Assembly (NCBI GenBank): GCA_003987775.1
Contig: RXJD01000101.1
Span: 1 to 64,000, forward strand
Reading direction: 5' to 3'
Length of the DNA stretch: 64,000 nt
From: Mycobacterium sp.
GTDB lineage: Bacteria; Actinomycetota; Actinomycetes; Mycobacteriales; Mycobacteriaceae
Shown here: positions 1-12,177 of the stretch, one piece after another
How positions within the stretch are numbered: the stretch's first letter is position 1
Layout: each line of letters opens with the position of its first letter
Translations under genes and position numbers: made by a program
Notes under the pieces: generated by a model
The model's input: the letters and a program-made list of their open reading frames with translations, nothing else
Told to the model about the DNA's origin: nothing
Databases searched by the model: none

Positions 1-3000
1 ACCGGCGCCACCCGCGACACCCGGGTTGGTGCTGTTGTCGGTGCCGGCACCGCCGACGCCGCCGACGCCACCGATGCCACCGGTGCCGCCTTTACCGCCG
101 GCTCCCTGCTGGCCGCCGCCACCGGCTCCTGCCGCGCCACCGGCGCCGCCCTGCCCGCCGTCGCCACCGGCAGCACCTTGGCCACCAGCGCCACCACCCG
201 CGACACCACTGACTCCGGCACCGCCCTTGCCGCCGGTGCCACCGATGCCGCCGGTCCCGCCGTCACCGGCGCTGCCCGATGCGCCGGTGCTCGATCCGGT
301 CCCGCCGACACCGGCGGCACCGCCGGTACCACCGGCACCGCCGATACCCCCTGCACCACCCGCCACACCCGGGTTGGCGCTGTTGTCCACGCCGGCACCG
401 CCGACGCCGCCGACGCCGCCGATGCCACCGACGCCGCCCTTGCCGCCGGCTCCCTGCTGGCCACCGCCGCCGGCGCCGGCTGCCCCGCCGGCGCCGCCCT
501 GGCCGCCGTCGCCACCGGCGGCGCCCTGTCCACCAGCACCGCCACCCGCGGCACCGGCGCTGCCGGCGCCACCTTTGCCGCCCACACCGCCAACCCCGCC
601 CACGCCGCCATCGCCGGCAGTGCCCGACGCTCCTGCGGTGGAACCGGAACCGCCCACGCCGGCGGCACCGCCGGAACCACCTACGCCGCCGGTGCCGCCG
701 GTGCCGCCGACGACCCCAAGGTTCGCGCTGTTGTCGGTACCGGAACCACCCGCGCCACCCGTGCCGCCGACGCCACCGACGCCGCCCTTGCCGCCCGCCC
801 CCTGCTGACCACCGCCACCCGACCCGGCAGCTCCGCCATCACCACCGCGCCCACCGTCGCCACCGGCACCGCCTTGAGCGCCCTGTTGGCCGGTGGTCGC
901 AACGGTCGTGTTGTCCGCACCTTTGCCGCCAGTCCCGCCGGCGCCACCGGCGCCGCCGTCACCAGCAGTGCCCGCTGCGCCCGTGCTCGATCCGGAACCA
1001 CCCGCTCCGGCCGCGCCACCAGTCCCGCCGGTCCCGCCCTTTCCACCGGCCTGAGCAGCGGCCAGCGGATCTGTGCCCGTTGCGCCGGTACCGCCGACGC
1101 CCCCGGTGCCGCCGACCCCGCCGTGACCGCCTTTGCCGCCGGCGCCCTGCTGACCGCCGCCGCCCGACCCGGCAGCACCGCCGCTGCCGCCCTGGCCTCC
1201 GGCACCGCCGGCACCGCCCTGCGCGCCCTGGGCGCCGGGCGCCACGATCGTGTTGTTATCGCTGCCCTGGCCGCCGGTGCCCCCGACGCCACCGGCGCCG
1301 CCGTCACCGGCGACTCCGGATGAGCCTTTCGACGAACCCGACCCGCCCGCTCCGGCCGCTCCGCCGGTGCCGCCGGTTCCGCCCTGACCCCCCGCCTGAG
1401 CAGCAACGAGCGGGTCGGTGCCCTTTGCGCCACTGCCGCCCTGGCCACCCCCACCGCCTGCGCCGCCATTGCCGCCGGCACCGCCGGCACCCTGTTGGCC
1501 GCCGGTTCCGGCGCCCGCGGCGCCGCCAGTACCGCCGCTGCCCCCGGCACCCCCGGCACCACCCTGGCCGCCCTGCGTTCCGGTGGCGGCGACCGTGCTG
1601 TTGTCAGCGCCCTTACCGCCGCTGCCGCCCGCACCACCGGACCCGCCGTCGCCGGCTGTTCCCGCCGCTCCATTGCTGAAGCCGGTCCCGCCGGCTCCGG
1701 CCGCGCCACCAGTGCCGCCGGTGCCCCCTTGACCACCGGCCTGTGCAGCCACCAGAGGATCGCTGCCGTCAGCACCGTCTGCCCCGGAACCACCGACACC
1801 ACCCCGGCCACCCTGACCGCCAGTGCCGCCAGCACCTTGGTGACCGCCGGTTCCAGCCCCCGCAGCTCCTCCTGTGCCGCCCTGGCCCCCGGCGCCGCCG
1901 GCCGCACCCTGACCTCCCTGGGCGCCCGCCGCGACAGCGTCCAACCCCGCCCCACCGGATCCGCCGGTACCGCCCCTGCCGCCCGCACCACCATCGCCGG
2001 CAAGGCCCGCGGCCCCCGCGACTGATCCGGCGCCACCGAGTCCTGCCGCGCCCCCGGTCCCACCGGTGCCACCCTGTCCGCCGGCCACGCCGGGGGTGTT
2101 CAGACCGCCGGACGACCCCGAACCTCCGGCGCCGCCCGTGCCGCCGACCCCGCCTTGACCACCGGCGCCGCCGGCTCCTTGCAACGCTCCGCTGCCTCCG
2201 CCGGCACCGCCGGCGCCGCCCGTGCCACCGGCGAAACCAGTACCGCCGACAGCGCCCGAACCAGCTGCAGCATCCGTTCCGGCGGCGCCCGCACCGCCGG
2301 CACCGCCTGCGCCACCGGTTCCGTTAGCCCCCGTTCCACCTGCCGCGCCGCCGAAACTGAGGAAACCGCCCGCTCCGCCCGCTCCACCCTGACCGGCAGT
2401 ACCGCCGGTGCCGCCGGTGCCGCCGGTGCCGCCGACCCCGCCAAGAGCTCCGTCACCACCACGCCCGCCGACGCCGCCGATACCGCCGGCGCCTCCGGCG
2501 CCGCCGTGACCGCCGGGACCGAACAGCAGGGCGCCATGGCCGCCGACGCCGCCGGCACCTCCGCTGCCACCGGTCCCGCCGAGCCCTCCGAGGGCGCCGC
2601 CGTCCGTCCCGGCAATGCCGGTTCCGCCTGCTCCACCGGCTCCACCGGCACCACCGCCGCTGAACAACCACCCAGCGCCGCCGGCACCCCCGGCCCCGCC
2701 GTCGCCGCCGAGAACACCTGTCGTGCCGATACCGCCAGCGCCGCCGGCGCCACCACAGCCGAACAGCAGCGCGGCACGTCCGCCCGTCCCGCCCGTGCCG
2801 CCGCCGTACCCGCCGCTGCCGCCGGCGCCCCCACCGCCCCAGACGAGCGCGCCGTCACCGCCGGCCCCACCGACGCCGCCGCCGGAGCCACCCGCGCCAC
2901 CGTCACCGGCCGCGCCGAAGAACCACTCACCCCGCCCGCCGGCGCCCCCGGTGCCGCCACCGATGCCGCCGGTGCCGCCGGTGCCGCCGCCGCCCCACCA

Positions 3001-3627
3001 CAAGCCACCGTTACCGCCGGCCCCCCCGGTGCCGCCGCCGGTCCCGCCCATCCCGCCGGTGCCTCCGACACCGAGCAGCCATCCACCGTTACCGCCGGCT
3101 CCACCGCTGGCAGTCGCGCCGCCCGCGCCGCCTGGCCCACCGTTGCCCCACAGACCCGCCGACCCACCGGCCCCGCCGGCCTGACCAGCAGCGCCGGCCG
3201 CGCCGGCACCGCCGTTGCCGAACAGGATCCCGCCGTCGCCTCCGGCACCTCCCGGTGTCGTGGCGTTGGCGCCGTCACCGATCAGCGGCCGGCCCAGCAG
3301 CGTCATCGTGGGCGCATTGATCACACCGAGCACGGCCCGCTGGGCGTTCTCCACCTCTGTCCACACGTACGAGCCCGCGCCGGCCCGCAGAGTCAGGGTG
3401 AACTGGGATTGCACCTGCTCCACGAGAGCGCTGACAGCCTGATATTCGCGGCCATGGGCACCGAACAGGGCGGCGATGCGAAGCGACACCTCATCGCTGG
3501 CCGCTGCCAGCACCTGAGTCGTCGGGACGGCGGCGGCCGAATTGGACGCAGCAACCGAAGAGCCGAGTCTCGAGAGGTCCGTTGCCGCGGCGGCGACGGC
3601 TTCGGGGGAGACCCAGAGGAACGACAT
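1..3627 (-). CDS. PE_PGRS family protein, C-terminus off window
   Basis: This is the 5' part of a PE_PGRS gene whose 3' end lies beyond the left edge; 1209 codons are visible without a stop. The start is an ATG giving [11 protein letters not shown], the usual opening of a PE domain. The PE domain covers about residues 1-95 and carries the YxxxE type VII (ESX-5) secretion motif as YVWTE. A conserved linker containing [16 protein letters not shown] follows, then glycine/alanine-rich GGxGG repeats to the window edge. Members of this family are exported by ESX-5 to the cell surface or medium, and most have no known enzymatic role. It lies in the position of the PE_PGRS55-57 cluster of M. tuberculosis. 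Codon-aligned GGN/GCN runs make every other frame look open. The function of this copy is unknown. Confidence 0.93.
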   Translation of the reverse strand, partial: MSFLWVSPEAVAAAATDLSRLGSSVAASNSAAAVPTTQVLAAASDEVSLRIAALFGAHGREYQAVSALVEQVQSQFTLTLRAGAGSYVWTEVENAQRAVLGVINAPTMTLLGRPLIGDGANATTPGGAGGDGGILFGNGGAGAAGAAGQAGGAGGSAGLWGNGGPGGAGGATASGGAGGNGGWLLGVGGTGGMGGTGGGTGGAGGNGGLWWGGGGTGGTGGIGGGTGGAGGRGEWFFGAAGDGGAGGSGGGVGGAGGDGALVWGGGGAGGSGGYGGGTGGTGGRAALLFGCGGAGGAGGIGTTGVLGGDGGAGGAGGAGWLFSGGGAGGAGGAGGTGIAGTDGGALGGLGGTGGSGGAGGVGGHGALLFGPGGHGGAGGAGGIGGVGGRGGDGALGGVGGTGGTGGTGGTAGQGGAGGAGGFLSFGGAAGGTGANGTGGAGGAGGAGAAGTDAAAGSGAVGGTGFAGGTGGAGGAGGGSGALQGAGGAGGQGGVGGTGGAGGSGSSGGLNTPGVAGGQGGTGGTGGAAGLGGAGSVAGAAGLAGDGGAGGRGGTGGSGGAGLDAVAAGAQGGQGAAGGAGGQGGTGGAAGAGTGGHQGAGGTGGQGGRGGVGGSGADGADGSDPLVAAQAGGQGGTGGTGGAAGAGGTGFSNGAAGTAGDGGSGGAGGSGGKGADNSTVAATGTQGGQGGAGGAGGSGGTGGAAGAGTGGQQGAGGAGGNGGAGGGGGQGGSGAKGTDPLVAAQAGGQGGTGGTGGAAGAGGSGSSKGSSGVAGDGGAGGVGGTGGQGSDNNTIVAPGAQGAQGGAGGAGGQGGSGGAAGSGGGGQQGAGGKGGHGGVGGTGGVGGTGATGTDPLAAAQAGGKGGTGGTGGAAGAGGSGSSTGAAGTAGDGGAGGAGGTGGKGADNTTVATTGQQGAQGGAGGDGGRGGDGGAAGSGGGGQQGAGGKGGVGGVGGTGGAGGSGTDNSANLGVVGGTGGTGGVGGSGGAAGVGGSGSTAGASGTAGDGGVGGVGGVGGKGGAGSAGAAGGGAGGQGAAGGDGGQGGAGGAAGAGGGGQQGAGGKGGVGGIGGVGGVGGAGVDNSANPGVAGGAGGIGGAGGTGGAAGVGGTGSSTGASGSAGDGGTGGIGGTGGKGGAGVSGVAGGGAGGQGAAGGDGGQGGAGGAAGAGGGGQQGAGGKGGTGGIGGVGGVGGAGTDNSTNPGVAGGAG
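31..1605. repeat. 348-bp higher-order period in PGRS coding sequence
   Basis: The PGRS region of the truncated gene is modular. Rare Asp-Asn-Ser/Thr landmarks interrupt the Gly/Ala background. On the coding frame their codons start at about 31, 379, 727, 907, 1249 and 1597. The spacings are 348, 348, 180, 342 and 348 bp, which implies a module of about 116 residues. The boundaries given are the landmarks, not true unit ends. Confidence 0.6.
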
Positions 3628-3973
3628 CGAAACGGCTCCAGGCAGCAGGGGACGAGTTCACAATTCCGCCCCACGCCGGGATCGCTTGCGCGGATCTTAT
3701 GATTTGCCGGGCTTTATGTCACTGTTTTGAGCAAACTCGGTACCTAAGGTGTGATCTTGATTGATCCACTCATGGTTGAGTCTGTCGGCTCGATTTCGTT
3801 TATTGACCTGGGATAACGCTGGGCGGACATCGCTTTGAGAGAACGCTGCTGAGTGCAGATGGCCCAGAGGACGGGCGGGATGCCCGAAGCGGGACAGGAA
3901 GGTTTGCTGCTGGCAAACGTCGCCGGATGTGTGCGCGACGATGTAAGGCAACGATTAGCGCCGGCTGGCCGCG
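3628..3973. other. Gene-free gap between two PE_PGRS genes (promoter region)
   Basis: This 346-bp stretch is less GC-rich than its flanks and serves as the upstream region of the left PE_PGRS gene. It contains the ATAAGATCC element described separately. An 84-codon minus-strand reading frame crosses it but has no recognisable domain and no good ribosome binding site. I see no RNA gene or hairpin terminator here. Confidence 0.5.
3692..3700 (-). promoter_or_regulatory. Putative -10-type element of the PE_PGRS gene starting at 3627
   Basis: On the minus strand the sequence reads ATAAGATCC, 65-73 bp upstream of the ATG. The same element (ATAmGATCC followed by a GC-rich stretch) is found ahead of the other two large PE_PGRS genes. 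The A/T-rich hexamer fits a SigA-type -10 box, with a long leader before the start codon. Promoter activity is inferred only from position and recurrence. Confidence 0.4.
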
Positions 3974-6900
3974 CTACGCGCCTGGATTTCCCGGGGTGCC
4001 TGGGTCACCACTGACGCCGTTGTTGCCGCCACCGCTGCCGGTGCCACCGAGGCCACCATCGCCGGCGGCGCCGCCCGGTCCGCCCGGGGCGCCGATTCCG
4101 TCGCCGCCACTGCCGCCGTTACCGCCGTTGCCACCTATGCCGCCGTCTGCGGGAGAGCCTGAGCCGTCGCCGCCCTTGCCGCCGTCGGCGCCGTTGCCAC
4201 CGTCGCCGCCTGCACCGCCTGCCCCGCTGCCGGTGGGCGAACCGCCGCCGCCACCCGAACCGCCGTTGCCACCCAGGCCGCCGTTGCCGCCATTGGCGTT
4301 CAGGCCGCCCTTGCCGCCTGCGCCGCCGAGACCACCGCCGCCGCCGTTGCCGCCGTCGCCACCGTTGGCGTTGTTGCCGACGGCCGGGGCGCCCACGCCG
4401 CCCTGACCGCCGTTGCCCCCGGTGCCGCCGGTGCCACCGAAGGCAGAAGGGCCCCCGACCCCGCCGGCCCCACCGGTTCCGCCGTCGCCGCCGTCCCCGG
4501 CCGCTCCGCCCTTGCCTGCCGTGCCGGCGCCCGAGCCGGCCAAACCGCCGTTGCCGCCGTTGCCGCCGTTGCCCCCATTGCTGCCGTTGCCGCCCGGACC
4601 AATCGCAACCGGCGGTGGCTGCGTACCGGCTCCACCGTCGCCACCGCGTCCGCCGGTCCCGCCGTTGCCGTTGATGCCCCCGACGCCCGCGTCACCCCCG
4701 AGTCCGCCCTGGCCACCGGCGCCACCGTCGTAGCCGTTGCTTGTGCCGTTCGGGTCACCGATGCTGCCTGGGGCGCCGGCGCCTCCCGCGCCACCGTTGC
4801 CGCCGACGCCCGCTTTGCCGACGGTGCCGCCAAAACCGGCGCTGCCGCCAGCACCGGCCGCGCCCCCGTTGCCGCCCGTGCCGCCGTTACCGCCAGTGCT
4901 GCTGATGCTTGCCCCACCGGTGCCGCCGGTGCCGCCTTGACCACCGTTTCCGCCGCCGCCACCGGCGCCGTTGAATCCGTTGGAATTCGTGCCGGCCATG
5001 CCGCCCTGCCCGCCTTGGCCGCCTTGGCCGCCTTGGCTGCCGACTGCGCCCAGAGTGCTGAGACCGCCCTTGGCGCCGGCACCGCCGTTGCCGCCGTTCC
5101 CTGCTGCACCACCATTTGCGATACCGCCGCCGCCGCTGCCGGCGTTGCCGCCGTTACCGCCCATTCCGCCGTCGCCGCCGTTGCCACCGGGAGCGCCGGT
5201 GCCACCGGCGTTGCCTGCGCCCTCGAATCCGGCCCCGCCGTCGCCGCCGCGGCCACCCGCACCGCCGACCCCGTTGGCACCGCCCAAACCGGCGTTGCCG
5301 CCCGCTCCGCCGCCTCCTCCGTGGCCACCGTTTGCACCGGCCTGGCCCGGGAAGACGGCGTCGGCACCCCTACCACCCGCACCGCCCGCGCCACCGGTTC
5401 CGCCGACGCCGTCATTGCCTCGCACCCCTCCGACATTCGCGGCACCGCCCGTGCCTGCGTTACCGCCGGTGCCGCCGGTGCCGCCGTTTCCTGCCACACC
5501 GAAGGTTGAGCTCGCGCCACCCTTGCCGCCGGCGCCGCCCTGACCGCCATTGCCTCCGGTGCCGCTCACCGCGCTGCTGTTGAAGTCGGTGTTCACCCCG
5601 CCGATACCGCCGTCACCGCCCCTGCCGCCGCCTCCACCGTCGCCGCCATTGACGTCGAGCGGGCCGTTGCCACCGGCGCCGCCCGATCCGCCGCTGCCAC
5701 CGGCCCCTCCGACACCGCCGCTGCCGGACGCGCCGCTGCCGAAGCCGGCGAAGCCGCCGCTGCCACCAGCCCCGCCGTCACCGCCGAGGCCACCTGAGGA
5801 GGACGGCGTGCCGACGACACCGGCTCCGCCATCGCCGCCGCGGCCGCCGGCCCCGCCGTTGCCGTTGATCCCGCCGGTATCTGCGCCTCCGCCGGCGCCA
5901 CCGAGACCGCCCTGGCCTCCGGAGAAGCCCGCCTGGCCTGCTCCGACGCCGCCGGCTCCGGTGCCGCCGTTGCCGCCGGCGCCGCCGTTGCCGCCGTTGC
6001 CGCCGTTGCCGGCCACGCCGCCCGCATTAGCCACGCCGCCGGAACCGGCCTGGCCGCCGGCGCCGCCGGTGCCACCGGTGCCGCCACCGCTGAACGCGCC
6101 GGCGCCGCCGGCACCGCCGACACCACCTTGGCCGCCATTGCCGCCGGTGCCGCTGACTGCACTGCTGAAGCCTCCGGTGTTCAGGCCACTCATGCCGCCC
6201 TGACCGCCTTGGCCGCCGGCACCTCCGTCGCCACCGCTGGTGTTGTCGGCGCCGCTGCCGCCGGTCCCGCCGGCACCTCCGTTGCCGCCGGTGCCGCCCG
6301 CGCCACCGGCGGCGAAGGCGCCGCTACCCGCGCCGGCGTTGCCTCCGGCGCCTCCGGCGCCTCCGGCTCCGCCTTGGCCGCCGCTGCCGCTGCTGAGCGG
6401 GCTGTTGGCCCGGCCGGCGCCGCCGTCGCCGCCGCGCCCGCCCGCGCCGCCGCCGCCATTGGCACCTCCTGTATCGGCCAGCCCGCCTTGGCCGCCCTGA
6501 CCGCCTTGGCCGCCGCCGAAGCCCGCCTGGCCGACGCCGCTGGCATTGGCGCCGTTGCCGCCGTTGCCACCTGCCCCGCCGCTGCCGCCGGCACCCGCCT
6601 TCCCTGCTACCCCGCCGAGGTTCGCCGACCCGCCGGCCCCGGCGTCGCCGCCCGCGCCGCCATTTCCGCCAGTACCGGCGGTGCCGAGGGTGCCGGTACC
6701 CCCCACCCCACCGGCACCGCCCTGACCGCCGTTGCCGCCGCTTCCACCGGCGGCGCTGCTGAGCCCGCTGCTGTCGAGACCACTGATGCCGCCCTGGCCG
6801 CCGCGACCGCCGGCGCCACCGTCGCTGCCGTTGGTGTCGGCCGACCCGCTGGCACCGGTGCCACCTGCACCACCGTTGCCGCCGGCACCGGCAGCACCGC

Positions 6901-9900
6901 CGAGGGCGGCCGCACCCGCACCGCTTCCCGCGTTGCCGCCAATGCCACCGCCGCCTCCGTTGCCACCGGCGCCACCGATGGCGCCGCTGCCGGGTGCGGC
7001 AGCTCTGCCGGCTCCGCCGTCGCCGCCGCGGCCGCCGGCGCCGCCGGCGCCGTTGGTGCCCCCGACGTCGGCAGTGCCGCCGTTCCCGCCGAACCCGCCT
7101 TCACCACCGGAGTAACCGGCCTGTCCCGTGCCGCTGGCGGCGGCGCCGGTGCCACCGGCACCACCGGCCCCCCCGGCTCCGCCGGTACCCGCATTACCGG
7201 CGACGCCGCCGATGTTGGCGAAGCCGCCGCTACCGGCGTCGCCGCCACGCCCGCCGATGCCCCCGTTGCCTGCCGTGCCCAACGTGCCCGCACCGCCTGC
7301 CCCGCCGGCGCCACCCGCTCCGCCGTTACCGCCGGTGCCACTGGCGACACTGCTGACCCCGCCCGTGTCCAGACCGCCGATGCCGCCCTGGCCGCCCTGG
7401 CCGCCGGCACCGCCGAACCCGCCGGTGATGTTCAGAGCGCCGCTGCCGCCGGCCCCGCCGGCACCGCCGTTGCCGCCGCCGCCGGCCGCACCACCTGCAC
7501 CGGATGCACCGGCGCCATTGCCGGCATTGCCGCCGTAACCACCATCGCCGCCCTTCCCACCGTCACCGCCGGTGGCACTGGTCGTGGCCGGACCGATCTT
7601 GCCCGCCCCACCGTCGCCGCCGCGGCCGCCGGCGCCGCCGCTGCCGTTGGTGCCGCCGACCTCGGCGTTGCCGCCAGCGCCGCCTTGTCCGCCGTGTCCG
7701 CCACCGAAGCCGGGCTGACTGACACCGGTGCCCGCAGTGCCGGTCCCGCCGGCGCCGCCGGCGCCGCCCGTGCCGCCGACGCCCGCCTTTCCGGCGAACC
7801 CATTGATGTTTGCCGTGCCGCCGTTGCCCGCATCACCACCGACACCACCGGCGCCGCCGTTTCCAGCGGTGTTCAACGTGCCGGCCCCGCCGGCGCCGCC
7901 AGCGCCGCCGAGTCCGCCATTGCCGCCCGTGCCGCCGATGGCGCTGGCGAACCCTCCGGTGCCGACGCCCCCGGCGCCTCCCTCGCCACCCCTGCCGCCG
8001 GCACCGCCCGCACCGCCATCGGTGTTGAGTGCTCCGCTGCCGCCCGCACCGCCGGCCCCGCCGTTTCCGCCGCTACCCGCGGCGCCGCCGGCGGCGACCG
8101 CGCCGTTGCCCGAACCGGCGATGCCGCCGGAGCCGCCCGCGCCTCCGTTGCCGCCATTGCCTCCGGTAGCCCCCGTCAACGCGGCGGCCGCCTTGCCGGC
8201 CCCGCCGTCGCCGCCGCGACCGCCCGCACCTCCGGCGCCATTGGTGCCGCCCGCCTCGGCGCTGCCACCGTTGCCGCCCAGACCCCCGGCTCCACCGTCA
8301 AAACCGGCCTGGCCGGGCGCGGTCCCGCCGCTGCCGGCACCGCCGTCGCCGCCGGTCCCGCCCGTGCCACCGGTCCCGGCGTTGCCGACGACGCCGCCGG
8401 TGTTGGCGACGCCGCCCAGACCGGCGTCGCCGCCGGTCCCGCCCGTGCCGCCACTCCCGGCCGTCGTCGAAGGTCCCGCTCCGCCGGCGCCGCCCGCACC
8501 TCCCTGGCCGCCGTTGCCACCGGTACCGCTGGCGACGCTGCTGAAGCCGCCGGTTTGCTGGCCGCCCATGCCACCCTGGCCGCCCTGCCCACCGTTGCCG
8601 CCGAAGCCGCCGTCGACGCCACCGGCACCGCTACCGCCTGCGCCACCCGCACCGCCGTCGCCGCCGACCCCCGCCGTCCCTCCGGCGCCGAGTGCCCCGA
8701 GACCTGAGCCGGCGTTGCCACCGTCGCCGCCTTGTCCGCCCGACCCGCCCTGGCCGCCCACACCGCTGGTCAGGGCGGCCCCGGCCTTTCCGGCGCCGCC
8801 GTCTCCGCCACGGCCGCCGGCGCCACCGGCACCGTTGGTGCCGCCGATATCGGCGCTCCCGCCGGCCCCGCCCTGGCCACCTCTTCCGCCTCCGAAGCCG
8901 GGTTGGCCGGCGCCGCTGCCGTTCGCGCCGGTACCCCCGCCGCCGCCGCTGCCACCGGTGCCGCCGGTGCCCGCGTTGCCGGCGACTCCGCCGACATTGG
9001 CCCAGCCCCCTGTCCCTGCATCACCACCGGCGCCACCGTCGCCGCCGCTGCCTGCGGTCATCAGGGTGCCGGCTCCGCCGGCGCCGCCGGCGCCACCCAG
9101 GCCGCCGTTGCCTCCGGTGCCGCCGGCAGCGCTGGTGAAACCGGAGGTGTCGAGGCCGGCCATTCCACCTTGGCCGCCCTGTCCGCCGTGGCCGCCCAAA
9201 CCACCGCCACTGTTGAGGGCACCGCTGCCGCCCGTACCGCCGGCGCCGCCGTTACCGCCGGTGCCGGCCGCTCCGCCGACACCGCCAGCTCCGGCCCCCG
9301 CGCCCGCGTTGCCGCCGTCGCCACCCGAACCGCCGAGGCCGCCACTGCCGCCGGTCGCGCCCGTACCGGCGGGGGCCGACTTCCCGGACGCACCGTCACC
9401 GCCGCGGCCTCCCGCGCCTCCGCTGCCGTTGGTGCCGCCGGCGTCGGCGCTGCCGCCCACACCACCTTGGCCGCCCTTGCCACCACCGAAGCCGTCCAGC
9501 GCGACACTCGCACCGTTGCCACCGGTACCACCGGCACCACCGGTCCCGCCGGTCCCGGCGCTTCCGATGAGGCCCCCCAGGTTGGCCACGCCGCCCGCGC
9601 CGGCGTTACCGCCCGCGCCGCCGTCTCCGCCATTGCCTGCCGGGCCCAGCGTGTTGGTGGCGCCGGCGCCACCGGTGCCGCCCTGGCCGCCGCTGCCTCC
9701 GGTCCCGCTCACGCCGCTGAGGCCATTGCTGTTCAGGCCGCTCATGCCGCCTTGGCCGCCGGTGCCGCCCGCACCACCCATACCGCCGTTGACGCCAAGG
9801 GCACCGCCGGCGCTGCCGGCGCCACCGGCCCCGCCGTCGCCGCCGGCCCCGGCCGTGCCACCGCTACCGCTCGCTCCCGTGCCGAAGCCAGCGGTGCCGC

Positions 9901-11953
9901 CGTCGCCGCCCACACCGCCGGTACCACCGGCGCCTCCCGAAGCGCCGGTGCCCGGCACGGCGGCTCGCCCTACGCCGCCGTCGCCACCGCGACCGCCCGC
10001 CCCGCCGCTGCCGTTGGTGCCGCCGGTGTCGGCGCTGCCCGCCGCACCGCCCAACCCGCCTTTGCCGCCGGCGAATCCGTCCTGTCCGGCGATGATCCCC
10101 GCCGCTCCGGTTCCGCCGTCACCACCGGCGCCGCCGTTGCCTCCGTTGCCGGAACTGCCTGTCGCGCCACCGGTACCGCCAGTGCCGGCCAGTCCGCCGG
10201 CGCCGGCGTTGCCCCCGCCGCCGCCCGCTCCGCCGTCGCCGCCGGCGCCGCCGAATCCGGTGAGGTTGTCCGCGCCGGCGCCGCCCGCCCCGCCGAGGCC
10301 GCCGCCGCCGCCGGCACCGCCGGAACCGTTGATGCCGCCAGCGAAACTGTTCCCGCCCTGACCGCCGGCGCCGCCCTCGCCGCCGGCGAACCCGCTACCT
10401 CCGGTGCCGCCGAGTCCGGCGATGGCGTCGACGCCAGCGCTGCCCGTCCCGCCCGCGCCACCGGCACCACCGGTGCCGCCCGTACCCGCCTTGCCGGTAA
10501 CACCCCCGACGCCCCCGGTCCCTGCTGAACCCCCGGCGCCGGCGTTGCCGCCTGCTCCACCCTGTCCGCCGTTGCCACCGACCGAACCGGTGAGCGTGCC
10601 CGATCCGCCGGCCCCACCGCCGCCGCCGACGCCGCCGACCCCGCCGGTGCCACCGGAGCCGTTGACTCCGCCGGGACCGGAATTGCCACCCGCGCCGCCG
10701 GCGCCGCCGGTCCCGCCGGCGAAACCGGTGCCGCCGGCGAGACCGCTGCCGGCCAGGGAGTCCGTGCCGGACACGCCGGCTCCACCCGCGCCGCCGGAAC
10801 CGCCGGTGCCGCCCGTACCCGAGGCACCCGCCGCGCCGTCGAGGCCGAACAGCTGCCGGACACCTCCCGCCCCGCCCAGGCCGGCCGCGCCACCGGTACC
10901 TCCGGTGCCGCCCGTACCACCGATGCCACCGAGGCCGGCGATGCTGCCGTCGGCGCCGTTGCCGCCGCCACCGCCGATTCCTCCAGACCCGCCCAGGCCC
11001 CCTTGTCCACCGGCCCCCAGGAACAGTGCGCTGCGACCACCCGCGCCGCCGTCACCGCCGGCTCCACCGGTCCCGCCGGTGCCGCCGATGGTGAGACTGT
11101 CGCCGCCCGCGCTTCCGGCTCCGCCGTTGCCGCCGGCCCCACCGCCGGCAAACCAGCCGCCGTCACCACCCGCGCCGCCCCGGCCGCCGGCGCCACCATC
11201 GGCACCGGCACCACCGTGGCCGCCCGCCCCACCAGCTCCCCACAACAACTCGGCGCGACCACCGGCGCCGCCTGCGCCGCCACCGAACCCGCCGTTGCCA
11301 CCCGCACCGCCGCCGCCCCACAAGAACCCGCCGCTGCCTCCGGACCCACCGGTGCCGCCGCCGATACCGCCCGTCCCGCCCGCGCCGCCGACGCCGACCA
11401 ACCAGCCGCCGGCACCACCCGCGCCGCCGGTCGCCCCGCCGGATCCGCCGTTGCCACCCGCGCCACCGTTGCCCCACAGGCCGGCCGCGCCGCCTGGACC
11501 ACCGGCCTGCCCGGCCGCGCCCGCGGCGCCGTTCCCGCCGTTGCCGTAGAGGATCCCGCCGTCACCACCGCGGCCGCCCGGGGTGGTGGCGTTGGTTCCG
11601 TCGCCGATCAGCGGACGTCCCAGCAACGTCTGGGTGGGCGCGTTGATGAGGCCGAGCAATGCCTGCTCGGCGTTGAACGACTCGGCGGCCGCATACGCAA
11701 CGGTTCCGCCGCTAAGCGCTGCCACGAACTGCTCCTGAAACGCAGCCAGCCGTGCGCTGAGCGCCTGATAGTCGCGGCCGTAACCGCCGAACACCGCAGC
11801 GATCTGGGCTGACACGTCGTCGGCAGCGGCGGCCAGCAAATCTGTGGTCGGCGCGGCGGCCGTGGCGTTGGCCGCGTTGAGCGACCATCCCACCCGCGCC
11901 AGATCACCAGCGGCGGTCATTAAGAATTCCGGTGAGATCGCTACGAACGACAT
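3974..11953 (-). CDS. Giant PE_PGRS protein (2659 aa)
   Basis: This is a PE_PGRS protein far larger than most of the family. The start chosen is the ATG giving [10 protein letters not shown]; an in-frame start six codons upstream precedes the PE consensus and is rejected. The PE domain spans about residues 1-95 and ends with the export motif YAAAE. A linker with [16 protein letters not shown] follows, then about 2500 residues of GGxGG-type PGRS sequence. Roughly residues 640-2430 form a regular array of about ten 198-residue modules, each carrying a GGxNGxGGxGGRGGDG landmark. No C-terminal enzyme domain is visible; the end is PGTPGNPGA. Export by ESX-5 and surface exposure are family knowledge. 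Repeat-mediated length variation between strains is likely by inference. Confidence 0.95.
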   Translation of the reverse strand: MSFVAISPEFLMTAAGDLARVGWSLNAANATAAAPTTDLLAAAADDVSAQIAAVFGGYGRDYQALSARLAAFQEQFVAALSGGTVAYAAAESFNAEQALLGLINAPTQTLLGRPLIGDGTNATTPGGRGGDGGILYGNGGNGAAGAAGQAGGPGGAAGLWGNGGAGGNGGSGGATGGAGGAGGWLVGVGGAGGTGGIGGGTGGSGGSGGFLWGGGGAGGNGGFGGGAGGAGGRAELLWGAGGAGGHGGAGADGGAGGRGGAGGDGGWFAGGGAGGNGGAGSAGGDSLTIGGTGGTGGAGGDGGAGGRSALFLGAGGQGGLGGSGGIGGGGGNGADGSIAGLGGIGGTGGTGGTGGAAGLGGAGGVRQLFGLDGAAGASGTGGTGGSGGAGGAGVSGTDSLAGSGLAGGTGFAGGTGGAGGAGGNSGPGGVNGSGGTGGVGGVGGGGGAGGSGTLTGSVGGNGGQGGAGGNAGAGGSAGTGGVGGVTGKAGTGGTGGAGGAGGTGSAGVDAIAGLGGTGGSGFAGGEGGAGGQGGNSFAGGINGSGGAGGGGGLGGAGGAGADNLTGFGGAGGDGGAGGGGGNAGAGGLAGTGGTGGATGSSGNGGNGGAGGDGGTGAAGIIAGQDGFAGGKGGLGGAAGSADTGGTNGSGGAGGRGGDGGVGRAAVPGTGASGGAGGTGGVGGDGGTAGFGTGASGSGGTAGAGGDGGAGGAGSAGGALGVNGGMGGAGGTGGQGGMSGLNSNGLSGVSGTGGSGGQGGTGGAGATNTLGPAGNGGDGGAGGNAGAGGVANLGGLIGSAGTGGTGGAGGTGGNGASVALDGFGGGKGGQGGVGGSADAGGTNGSGGAGGRGGDGASGKSAPAGTGATGGSGGLGGSGGDGGNAGAGAGAGGVGGAAGTGGNGGAGGTGGSGALNSGGGLGGHGGQGGQGGMAGLDTSGFTSAAGGTGGNGGLGGAGGAGGAGTLMTAGSGGDGGAGGDAGTGGWANVGGVAGNAGTGGTGGSGGGGGTGANGSGAGQPGFGGGRGGQGGAGGSADIGGTNGAGGAGGRGGDGGAGKAGAALTSGVGGQGGSGGQGGDGGNAGSGLGALGAGGTAGVGGDGGAGGAGGSGAGGVDGGFGGNGGQGGQGGMGGQQTGGFSSVASGTGGNGGQGGAGGAGGAGPSTTAGSGGTGGTGGDAGLGGVANTGGVVGNAGTGGTGGTGGDGGAGSGGTAPGQAGFDGGAGGLGGNGGSAEAGGTNGAGGAGGRGGDGGAGKAAAALTGATGGNGGNGGAGGSGGIAGSGNGAVAAGGAAGSGGNGGAGGAGGSGALNTDGGAGGAGGRGGEGGAGGVGTGGFASAIGGTGGNGGLGGAGGAGGAGTLNTAGNGGAGGVGGDAGNGGTANINGFAGKAGVGGTGGAGGAGGTGTAGTGVSQPGFGGGHGGQGGAGGNAEVGGTNGSGGAGGRGGDGGAGKIGPATTSATGGDGGKGGDGGYGGNAGNGAGASGAGGAAGGGGNGGAGGAGGSGALNITGGFGGAGGQGGQGGIGGLDTGGVSSVASGTGGNGGAGGAGGAGGAGTLGTAGNGGIGGRGGDAGSGGFANIGGVAGNAGTGGAGGAGGAGGTGAAASGTGQAGYSGGEGGFGGNGGTADVGGTNGAGGAGGRGGDGGAGRAAAPGSGAIGGAGGNGGGGGIGGNAGSGAGAAALGGAAGAGGNGGAGGTGASGSADTNGSDGGAGGRGGQGGISGLDSSGLSSAAGGSGGNGGQGGAGGVGGTGTLGTAGTGGNGGAGGDAGAGGSANLGGVAGKAGAGGSGGAGGNGGNGANASGVGQAGFGGGQGGQGGQGGLADTGGANGGGGAGGRGGDGGAGRANSPLSSGSGGQGGAGGAGGAGGNAGAGSGAFAAGGAGGTGGNGGAGGTGGSGADNTSGGDGGAGGQGGQGGMSGLNTGGFSSAVSGTGGNGGQGGVGGAGGAGAFSGGGTGGTGGAGGQAGSGGVANAGGVAGNGGNGGNGGAGGNGGTGAGGVGAGQAGFSGGQGGLGGAGGGADTGGINGNGGAGGRGGDGGAGVVGTPSSSGGLGGDGGAGGSGGFAGFGSGASGSGGVGGAGGSGGSGGAGGNGPLDVNGGDGGGGGRGGDGGIGGVNTDFNSSAVSGTGGNGGQGGAGGKGGASSTFGVAGNGGTGGTGGNAGTGGAANVGGVRGNDGVGGTGGAGGAGGRGADAVFPGQAGANGGHGGGGGAGGNAGLGGANGVGGAGGRGGDGGAGFEGAGNAGGTGAPGGNGGDGGMGGNGGNAGSGGGGIANGGAAGNGGNGGAGAKGGLSTLGAVGSQGGQGGQGGQGGMAGTNSNGFNGAGGGGGNGGQGGTGGTGGASISSTGGNGGTGGNGGAAGAGGSAGFGGTVGKAGVGGNGGAGGAGAPGSIGDPNGTSNGYDGGAGGQGGLGGDAGVGGINGNGGTGGRGGDGGAGTQPPPVAIGPGGNGSNGGNGGNGGNGGLAGSGAGTAGKGGAAGDGGDGGTGGAGGVGGPSAFGGTGGTGGNGGQGGVGAPAVGNNANGGDGGNGGGGGLGGAGGKGGLNANGGNGGLGGNGGSGGGGGSPTGSGAGGAGGDGGNGADGGKGGDGSGSPADGGIGGNGGNGGSGGDGIGAPGGPGGAAGDGGLGGTGSGGGNNGVSGDPGTPGNPGA
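4668..10020. repeat. 594-bp tandem higher-order repeat, about 10 units, inside PE_PGRS gene
   Basis: A landmark encoding GG(T/I/A)NG recurs at about 4668, 5271, 5862, 6456, 7050, 7644, 8238, 8832, 9426 and 10011. The spacings are 603, 591, six times 594, and 585 bp. Every interval is a multiple of three, so the array is in frame with modules of 198 codons. Units are diverged rather than identical. Other landmarks recur within each unit, for example an Ala-Asn-x-Gly-Gly-Val segment and a Ser-Ser-Ala segment. The coordinates mark the first and last landmark; the array extends somewhat beyond them. Confidence 0.85.
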
Positions 11954-12008
11954 GGCACAGCTCCCAACCAACGCTGGATAGAAACCCGCGGAAATGGCGC
12001 GTAGCTCG

Positions 12009-12017
12009 GGATCTTAT
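12009..12017 (-). promoter_or_regulatory. Putative -10-type element of the giant PE_PGRS gene
   Basis: The minus strand reads ATAAGATCC followed by CGAGC, 56-64 bp upstream of the PE start. It is identical over nine bases to the element ahead of the left PE_PGRS gene. Confidence 0.4.
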
Positions 12018-12177
12018 TCATCATCAGTGCAATAAGTCACCAATTTTTTCGAGGTGTATTTCCGCGGTGCCGAACGGGATTCCAAAATGCTCAACAGCTG
12101 TCGGACCGGCTGGTTTTCGAAATGCGGAGCGGTCTACAGTCCGAACGCATGCTGCATACCGTCCCGTCTGCCTCCTC

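Noticed and set aside
3697..3951. 84-codon minus-strand frame between two PE_PGRS genes
   Set aside because: It has no family signature, no Shine-Dalgarno sequence, and overlaps the likely promoter of the downstream PE_PGRS gene.
7728..10361. 877-codon plus-strand frame made of Pro, Ala and Leu
   Set aside because: It is the antisense reading of the giant PE_PGRS gene. GGN/GCN codons produce open Pro/Ala frames on the opposite strand, with no domain and no ribosome binding site.
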